Source: JAYPWI01 sp038135065
GTDB lineage: Bacteria; Actinomycetota; Acidimicrobiia; Acidimicrobiales; Poriferisodalaceae
Reading direction: 5' to 3'
NCBI GenBank assembly: GCA_038135065.1
Contig: JAYPWI010000031.1
Span: 1-43,918 of the forward strand
DNA: 43,918 nt
In this document: positions 38,814-43,918 of the stretch, one piece after another
Layout of the letters: each line of letters begins with the position of its first letter
Numbering within the stretch: the stretch's first letter is position 1
Notes under the pieces: model-generated
The model's input: the letters and a program-made list of their open reading frames with translations, nothing else
What the model was told of the DNA's origin: nothing
Database searches by the model: none
Translations under genes and position numbers: made by a program

Positions 38814-41192
38814 TCACTGCAGCACGTTACGGGACCGCAGACCCGCGATCTGCTCTGCATCGAGGCCGAGCAGGCCCTCGAGCACGGCATCGGTGTCTGC
38901 GCCCAGCATCGGAGCTGGCGCCCTCACCCCATTGGGTCCATCGTGTGCCCGCCAGGGAACCCCGACATGGCTCTTTGCGCCGACAACGGGATGGTGAAGC
39001 CGCTCGATGACCCCCCGTTCCTCGAGGTGCGGATCCCCGTCGAGATCAGCAGCATCCAGAGAGGGGAAGGCGGGCACACCGGCCGCTTGCAGGATTTCTG
39101 TGACGTCCCAACGATCCCGCTGAAGGGTCCACGACTCGATCACCCGATCGATCTCGTCCTCATCCGCCTGCCGCGCGGTCAGGGTGGCCCACCGGCTCCC
39201 ATCGATGCCGATTGCGGTCGCCAACCGAACCCAGTCGTCGTCGTCGGCACATGCGATGGCCACCCAGCGATCGTCCCCCGCGCAGCGGTAGACGTTGTGC
39301 GGGGCCATGTATCGATCCCGGTTGCCGTTGCGAGGCGGCTGTTCACCGGCAATCACCCACTCCATCCACCCCTCGCCCACACAGGCCGTCGTGGCCTCCC
39401 ACAGCGACGTATCGATGTACTGACCCTCCCCCGTCCGACGTCGAGCCACCAGCGCAGCCACCAGAGCGAAGGCCGTGGCGATCCCGGCGCCCGGGTCGCC
39501 GAGGGCGACCCCGACCTCTTCGGGAGGCCCGTCCCGGTAGCCCGTCAGCGAGGACAGGCCGGACAAGGGGGCAGTGGTCGGTCCGTACCCGATGTACTCC
39601 CGGTAGGGCCCGACGTGCCCGTAGCCGGAGATCGTGGCGACGATGACGTCGGGCCGCTCGGCCCGCAACTGCTCGTACCCCAGCCCCCACCGATCCATCA
39701 CGCCAGTGGCGTAGTTCGAGATCACCAGGTCACAGCTCAGGGCGAGCCGCCGGGCCAAGGTCCGGCCCTCGTTGGTGGTCAGGTCCAGGGTCACGCTTCG
39801 CTTGCCCTGATTCCATTGGTTGAAATAGGCGTTGGTGTCGGGAGTGGGCTCGTGGTCGATCGAGTGCAATGGCAACCGGCGCCCGAGGTCGAGCGCCGAA
39901 GATGACTCGATCTTGATGACGTCGGCCCCCAGATGGGCCAACTGCATTGCCCCGTATGGACCGGCCCACACCCACGAGAAGTCGGCGACGGTGACCCCGG
40001 CGAGCGGTCGGCTGGAGTCGGTGGTGGTCGCAGCCGTGGTCTCCCGCGCCTGAGCGAAGGTGGCGCCAGCATGCTCGTCGAGTTGCGGCGCCGGACGACG
40101 GATGTTCCACCACGGTGACGACCAGCGACTCGGGGGGCCTGGGACCTGCAGCTCGCCCAACCCTGGTTGGTGGTAACGACGAAGGAATCCCCGGGCCTCG
40201 AGGTGGGGGTCGACCGACATCTGCTCCATGGTGAATACGGGGGCGAAGGCCACCCGTTTGGCCTGGCCGGCGTGAAAGAGGTCGAGGACCCGCTGGGGTG
40301 CCGCCCACTCGCCCAACCACATGTGGAGGAGATCCTCGGCCTCGAAGCGACCCTCCACGGTGTCGAAGATCTCCATCTGGGCCCACTCGGGACTTCCCAT
40401 GAGTTCCTTGAGACGAACCCACTGGTCCTGCTCGACACAGACTACGAACACGTCGCCATCGGCCACCGGGAGGATCCTCCACGGGTTGAGGACTCGGGCA
40501 CCGAGCCGAGACGGAATCTCCCTCAGATAGCTCCAGGTGATGAACCCAGCCTCGAGCATGGCGGCCGTGTGCGCCATCACCGAGTAGTCGAGGTGTTCCC
40601 CCTGACCCGTTCGTTGGGCCCGATCAACCGCAGCCAGCGAAGCCATTGCGGCCCCGAATCCGGCTTGGAGGTCGGCCTGATGGCCGTACGGCTTGAGCGG
40701 CGGCAGATCCGCTCGATCGGAGCATCCAGGGGTGAGCCACCCCCACCCACCGCCGTGCACGGTCTGCAGTTCGAGGGCCCGGTAGTCGGCGTAGGGCCCG
40801 CTCTGGCCGAACGGTGTGATGGACGTTGCGACGAGCGACGGGTGGGAAGCCCGCAGCCCGCTTGCGTCGAGGCCGACAGCGCGGGCCGCCGAGGGCTCGA
40901 GATTGTGGATCAGCAGATCAGCGGTGGAAAGCAGGTCATCGAGCCGAGCCCGGTCGTCGGCGCGATGGAGGTCGGCAACCAGGCTCCGTTTGTTGGTGTT
41001 GAGATAGATGAACGTTGCACCAAGTCCGTTCACCACCGAACCCGATGGCACGCCCCGCCGTCTCGCCGCATCGCCGCCGGGAGGCTCGATCTTGATGACA
41101 TCAGCGCCGAGGTCGGCCAGCAGCTTTGCCGCCCAGGGAGCCGAGACCATGTCGCCGATCTCGACGACGTTGATTCCTTCGAGACCGCGCAC
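38814..41192 (-). CDS. Tandem (double-domain) CaiB/BaiF family CoA-transferase
   Basis: A 792-residue protein from GTG 41192, with GAGGG just upstream. Unit one begins LEGINVVEIGDMVSAPWAAKLLADLGADVIKIEPP and unit two PLAGVTVADFSWVWAGPYGAMQLAHLGADVIKIE (from about residue 390). The second half contains VALGDPGAGIATAFALVAAL with the catalytic-position aspartate; the first half reads PYGHQADLQAGFGAAMASL, with histidine in that place. This repeats the asymmetry of the other two double genes. It starts 20 bp after the dodecin gene on the same strand and is followed by the D-aminoacylase-like gene. Confidence 0.93.
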   Translation of the reverse strand: MRGLEGINVVEIGDMVSAPWAAKLLADLGADVIKIEPPGGDAARRRGVPSGSVVNGLGATFIYLNTNKRSLVADLHRADDRARLDDLLSTADLLIHNLEPSAARAVGLDASGLRASHPSLVATSITPFGQSGPYADYRALELQTVHGGGWGWLTPGCSDRADLPPLKPYGHQADLQAGFGAAMASLAAVDRAQRTGQGEHLDYSVMAHTAAMLEAGFITWSYLREIPSRLGARVLNPWRILPVADGDVFVVCVEQDQWVRLKELMGSPEWAQMEIFDTVEGRFEAEDLLHMWLGEWAAPQRVLDLFHAGQAKRVAFAPVFTMEQMSVDPHLEARGFLRRYHQPGLGELQVPGPPSRWSSPWWNIRRPAPQLDEHAGATFAQARETTAATTTDSSRPLAGVTVADFSWVWAGPYGAMQLAHLGADVIKIESSSALDLGRRLPLHSIDHEPTPDTNAYFNQWNQGKRSVTLDLTTNEGRTLARRLALSCDLVISNYATGVMDRWGLGYEQLRAERPDVIVATISGYGHVGPYREYIGYGPTTAPLSGLSSLTGYRDGPPEEVGVALGDPGAGIATAFALVAALVARRRTGEGQYIDTSLWEATTACVGEGWMEWVIAGEQPPRNGNRDRYMAPHNVYRCAGDDRWVAIACADDDDWVRLATAIGIDGSRWATLTARQADEDEIDRVIESWTLQRDRWDVTEILQAAGVPAFPSLDAADLDGDPHLEERGVIERLHHPVVGAKSHVGVPWRAHDGPNGVRAPAPMLGADTDAVLEGLLGLDAEQIAGLRSRNVLQ

Positions 41193-41212
41193 AGCCCTCG
41201 ACCCGCTACCCC

Positions 41213-41419
41213 TCAGGGAGATTCGTGCTTGAAGGACAGCCTCACCTTGGTCCGAAACGCTGCGACCGCTCCATCCTCGATCAGCACGTCCTGTTCGATC
41301 ACCTCGGCCACCCGGAGATCGCGCAGCGTCTTGGAAGCCTCGTTGATGGCGTTGGCCGTGGCCTGCTCCCAGGATTGGTCACTGGTGCCGATCAACTCGA
41401 TCACGTTGTAGACGCTCAT
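41213..41419 (-). CDS. Dodecin-like protein lacking the flavin-stacking tryptophan
   Basis: A 68-residue protein. ATG 41417-41419 is chosen for the GGGAGGG ribosome binding site and the family start (SVYNVIELIGTSDQSWEQATANAINEASKTLRDL). The fold signature of dodecins is clear: V-ELVGTS, helix ending A-S-K-T-L-R, then EV and V.DG.VA. In the M. tuberculosis dodecin, as I recall, W38 (LDWFEV) and Q55 (AHFQVT) hold the flavin pair; here the equivalents are LRVAEV and AAFRTK, so both are replaced. Flavin storage is doubtful; another ligand or a structural role is possible. It is divergent from the fused dodecin at 41489 by 69 bp, and lies 20 bp upstream of the tandem CaiB gene. Confidence 0.88.
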   Translation of the reverse strand: MSVYNVIELIGTSDQSWEQATANAINEASKTLRDLRVAEVIEQDVLIEDGAVAAFRTKVRLSFKHESP

Positions 41420-41449
41420 GGGCCCTCCCAATTGCTCCGCTGCGTGCCC

Positions 41450-41455
41450 TAGAGT
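41450..41455 (+). promoter_or_regulatory. Possible -10 element (TAGAGT) of the dodecin-fusion gene
   Basis: TAGAGT fits the TAnnnT pattern and lies 33 nt before the ATG at 41489, which has its own AGGAG site, so a short leader is likely. It sits in the 69-bp spacer between two divergent dodecin genes. Confidence 0.35.
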
Positions 41456-41488
41456 CTGCCCCATCGCAGGCGCGTGAGGAGCATCGTC

Positions 41489-42259
41489 ATGGCCACCGGC
41501 ACGTCAGGCTCACATAACCGGGTCGAAAAGGTGATCACCCTCGTCGGCGCTAGCGACACAGGCTGGGAGGACGCAGCCCGTGTCGCGATCCGCGAGGCGA
41601 CCAAGACCATCCGCGACCTACGGCTGGCCAAGGTGATCCAACGGGATGTTCTCCTGATCGACGACGACGTCGCCCAGTATCGGGTGAAGCTGCAACTCGC
41701 CTTCCAGGTCGATCGCTGGCGACCGGGCGCCACGAAAGACGAGCCCGACGTCGAGGTCACCCGCTGGCTGATCGTGGCCAACCAGACCCTGGGCACCGGT
41801 GAACTGGTGGCCGAGATCGACCGCCTGAACAAGATCGGGGCCTGCGAGTTCCACCTCCTCGTTCCGGCAAGTCATTCCAAGGCCTACGCCCGAGCCCGTC
41901 GTCTGTCGATGCTCGGGGCCGACCCCGTCACGGGGATTCCGTCCGAGCAACTCCCGGCGAGCGAAGAGTTCCTCGGACCCGATGTCGAGGGCATCGCGGC
42001 GGCCCAACGCCGACTCGACGCCCAACTGGCCAAGATCGACGCTGCCTCTTACGCAGCCACCGGAGAACTCGGTGACCCCGATCCAGTGCGAGCCATCCAG
42101 GCCGTCCTGGCCCGGTCGTCCTTCGACGGCATCATCCTCTCCACCCTGCCAGCGGGTCTGTCTCGCTGGCTCCGCGGCGACCTCGTCCGGCGAGTCGAGC
42201 GAGAAACCGGGTTGCCCGTCACCCACATCCCGGGCTCCGCCCCACCTGCGGAGTTCTAA
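41489..42259 (+). CDS. Dodecin domain fused to a universal-stress-like C-terminal domain
   Basis: A 256-residue protein from ATG 41489, preceded by AGGAG eight bases upstream (a GTG five codons earlier is weaker). Residues about 12-78 (VEKVITLVGASDTGWEDAARVAIREATKTIRDL) are a dodecin domain, again with leucine at the tryptophan position (RLAKV) and arginine at the glutamine position (QYRVKL). Residues about 92-256 (WLIVANQTLGTGELV and CEFHLLVPAS, then GDPDPVRAIQAVLARSSFDGIILSTLPAGLSRWL) form a domain common in actinobacteria that resembles universal stress proteins. Both proteins of the divergent pair share the altered flavin residues, pointing to one subfamily. The function is not known. Confidence 0.85.
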   Translation: MATGTSGSHNRVEKVITLVGASDTGWEDAARVAIREATKTIRDLRLAKVIQRDVLLIDDDVAQYRVKLQLAFQVDRWRPGATKDEPDVEVTRWLIVANQTLGTGELVAEIDRLNKIGACEFHLLVPASHSKAYARARRLSMLGADPVTGIPSEQLPASEEFLGPDVEGIAAAQRRLDAQLAKIDAASYAATGELGDPDPVRAIQAVLARSSFDGIILSTLPAGLSRWLRGDLVRRVERETGLPVTHIPGSAPPAEF

Positions 42260-42272
42260 GAGGAGCACCTCC

Positions 42273-43118
42273 ATGAAGGATTTGTCGGGCCGTACAGCGG
42301 TGATCACTGGCGCAGCCAGTGGGATGGGGCTGGCCTTCGCCCATCGCTTCGCCCGCGAAGGGATGAACGTGGTCCTGAGCGACATCGAGGGGCCCAGACT
42401 CGACGAGGCGGCGAACGAGGTGTCGACCCACGGCACCGAGGTGGTGGCTGCGGTGACCGACGTTGCTGACCCAGCCGACGTCGATCGCCTGGCGGCCATG
42501 ACCGTCGAACGATTCGGGACCGTTCACCTCGTGTGCAACAACGCCGGGGTCGCCGGGAGCGTCGTGGGCGAGGAGGGTGTCGACCTCGCCAACTGGAAAT
42601 GGGTCATCGACGTGAACCTTTGGGGGGTGATCCACGGCCACCGGGCCTTCCTTCCCCACCTGATCGACCAGGGCGAGGGGCACATCGTCAACACGGCATC
42701 GATGGCCGGCCATTTTCCCGGCCACTCGGCCTACAGCGCCTCGAAATGGGCGGTGGTGGGGATCACCCACGGCCTGTACGTCCAGATGGCCCAGCAGGGC
42801 ACCGGGGTCGGAGTGTCGTGCCTGTGTCCCGGTTGGGTCGACACGGCGATCGCCGACAGCGACCGCAATCGGCCCGAATGGGCGGCGCCTCCAGCCTTGA
42901 CCGAGCCCAGTGCCGCACTCGAGGCGCGCTGGCAGTTCGTGCGGGACGCCCTGGCCAACGGCATGGCACCGTCTGCAGTGGCCGATCTCGTGCACGATGC
43001 CGTCGTGAACGAGCAGTTCTGGATCTTCACCGACCCGACCATGGTGGCCATGCTGGCCGACAAGCACGACTCCATCATGGGCAATCGCAACCCCGCCACC
43101 GGAGGCCTGCTCGGCTGA
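42273..43118 (+). CDS. Short-chain dehydrogenase/reductase (classical SDR)
   Basis: A 281-residue SDR from ATG 42273, with AAGAGGAG nine bases upstream. TGAASGMG (residues 12-19) and LSDIEG (aspartate favours NAD) bind the cofactor; NNAG near 92, NTASMAG gives the catalytic serine and AYSASKWAV the Tyr-Lys pair. The last 50 residues (VRDALANGMAPSAVADLVHDAVVNEQFWIFTDP) are longer than in core SDRs and resemble members that act on steroid or lipid alcohols. It lies 13 bp after the dodecin-fusion gene, so the two are probably co-transcribed. Confidence 0.93.
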   Translation: MKDLSGRTAVITGAASGMGLAFAHRFAREGMNVVLSDIEGPRLDEAANEVSTHGTEVVAAVTDVADPADVDRLAAMTVERFGTVHLVCNNAGVAGSVVGEEGVDLANWKWVIDVNLWGVIHGHRAFLPHLIDQGEGHIVNTASMAGHFPGHSAYSASKWAVVGITHGLYVQMAQQGTGVGVSCLCPGWVDTAIADSDRNRPEWAAPPALTEPSAALEARWQFVRDALANGMAPSAVADLVHDAVVNEQFWIFTDPTMVAMLADKHDSIMGNRNPATGGLLG

Positions 43119-43172
43119 GGGCCCATGTGCTGTAGTGGTGGTCCGGCCTCGGCGCCGCACCAAGGGGGACCA

Positions 43173-43918
43173 GTGGAACCACGCACCTACGACGAACGAC
43201 ATGCAGCAGCGCTCGAGGTGCTCGATGCCTTCACGGGGAGTACGGGCGATCCCGAGCGCGGGGCCCGTGCCATGCGACGGCGGCAGGGGGCGCTGGGCAG
43301 CTTCGCCGTCGATGTCGTGATGGGTGACGTGTGGAGCCGGCCGCAGCTCAGCCGGCGGGATCGCAGCATGATCGTGATCAGCGTCCTGTCGACCATCGGC
43401 AGCACCGAGGAACTGTCACTCCACACCGGCATCGGTCTGACCAACGGACTCAGTCGAACCGAGATCGAGGAGATCCTGCTCCACGTAGCCGTGTACGCCG
43501 GCTTCCCCATGGCCATGCAAGCCTCACGGGTGGTCGACGAGCGCTTCCGAATCATCGACGGCGTCGACCGATTGCCCGAGCGTGAGCCCAGCGCCCATCT
43601 CGGTGACCTCGAGCGCCGCGCTGCGGCATGCGATGTCCGGCGGACGCTCACCGGCGGACGCTCCCTCGCCGATCCCGAGGCAGATTTCGAGGCCTTCGTG
43701 AACGCTCTGGGCGAGGTGGGCAAGGTCGCCTACGAGTGGGCGTTCGGCGACGTATGGGCACGGGACGAATTGAACCGCCGGGACCGCTCCCTCGTGGTGA
43801 TCTCCATCCTGACCGCCCTGAAGTGCACCGACGAGCTGGCCTTCCACGTGCCCGCGGGGCTGAACCACGGGCTGAGTCGCACCGAGATCGAGGAGATCAT
43901 GGTCCAGATGACCATCTA
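43173..43918 (+). CDS. Tandem carboxymuconolactone decarboxylase-like protein, 3' end cut by window
   Basis: An open frame of 248 codons from GTG 43173 (AAGGGGG upstream), running off the window. Two copies of the CMD module are visible: RRDRSMIVISVLSTIGSTEELSLHTGIGLTNGLSRTEIEEILLHVAVYAGFP (about 65-120) and, after a short linker, RRDRSLVVISILTALKCTDELAFHVPAGLNHGLSRTEIEEIMVQMTI near the end. The modules are of PcaC (4-carboxymuconolactone decarboxylase) type, with no AhpD CxxC. The duplication could build the active site within one chain. Known CMD enzymes act in protocatechuate degradation; no pca gene is in the window. It lies 54 bp downstream of the SDR. Confidence 0.85.
   Translation, partial: MEPRTYDERHAAALEVLDAFTGSTGDPERGARAMRRRQGALGSFAVDVVMGDVWSRPQLSRRDRSMIVISVLSTIGSTEELSLHTGIGLTNGLSRTEIEEILLHVAVYAGFPMAMQASRVVDERFRIIDGVDRLPEREPSAHLGDLERRAAACDVRRTLTGGRSLADPEADFEAFVNALGEVGKVAYEWAFGDVWARDELNRRDRSLVVISILTALKCTDELAFHVPAGLNHGLSRTEIEEIMVQMTI

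Noticed and set aside
1..43918. CRISPR arrays, tRNA or rRNA genes, insertion sequences, integrases, attachment sites
   Set aside because: Looked for spaced direct repeats, cloverleaf-type segments, transposase-like proteins and terminal inverted repeats; none was seen.

Overview
The window is a 43.9 kb piece of a high-GC genome, almost certainly an actinobacterium. The gene content suggests an Acidimicrobiia-like, environmental, metabolically versatile lineage: many family III (CaiB/BaiF) CoA-transferases, crotonases, SDRs, a luciferase-like monooxygenase, NIPSNAP and dodecin proteins, and a relative of the mycothiol-linked DsbA protein Rv2466c. The class is inference from gene content; no rRNA or tRNA is present. 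One run of 100 N (13943-14042) is flanked by a 55-bp exact duplication and looks like a scaffolding artefact, so this is probably a draft or metagenome assembly.

Layout. (1) 1-4251, minus: cyclase-like degenerate domain, zinc-type alcohol dehydrogenase, crotonase, COG4091 oxidoreductase and the start of an alpha/beta hydrolase. (2) 4277-4957, plus: nitroreductase. (3) 4977-9732, minus: carboxymuconolactone-decarboxylase-like protein, two amidases, a PrdB/GrdB-like selenoprotein with an in-frame UGA, and NIPSNAP. (4) 9815-22983: short alternating units with a class I CoA-transferase, SDRs, a reductive-dehalogenase-like Fe-S protein, a DUF1015 protein, CaiB proteins, an HSL-type esterase and a glycosyltransferase. 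(5) 22952-25866, minus: acyl-CoA-ligase-like enzyme and amidohydrolase. (6) 25970-33117, plus: tandem CaiB, crotonase, a DsbA-family selenoprotein with UGA at codon 13, amidohydrolase, luciferase-like monooxygenase and an acetoacetate-decarboxylase-like protein. (7) 33124-35816, minus: overlapping crotonase, CaiB and crotonase genes plus a small repeat protein. (8) 35887-43918: epimerase, D-aminoacylase-like enzyme, tandem CaiB, two dodecin-type proteins, an SDR and a tandem carboxymuconolactone-decarboxylase protein running off the end.

The most important observation is that two genes which a standard gene caller would split or truncate are continuous when UGA is read as selenocysteine. In the PrdB/GrdB-like protein the UGA falls on the first position of a U-x-x-C motif (UPVC), and in the Rv2466c-like protein on the first position of UPWC. 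Each UGA is followed by a strong hairpin with a three-base loop starting GU, 18 and 22 nt downstream, which fits the bacterial SECIS pattern. The organism therefore very likely has the selenocysteine trait; the machinery (selA, selB, selC, selD) is not in this window.

As a whole the region looks like an accessory catabolic island: acids activated to CoA thioesters (AMP-dependent ligase, CoA-transferases), beta-oxidation-like steps (crotonases, SDRs), amide hydrolysis (amidases, amidohydrolases) and redox enzymes. No substrate can be named from sequence alone. Several enzymes lack the canonical catalytic or cofactor residues of their families; these are listed separately.
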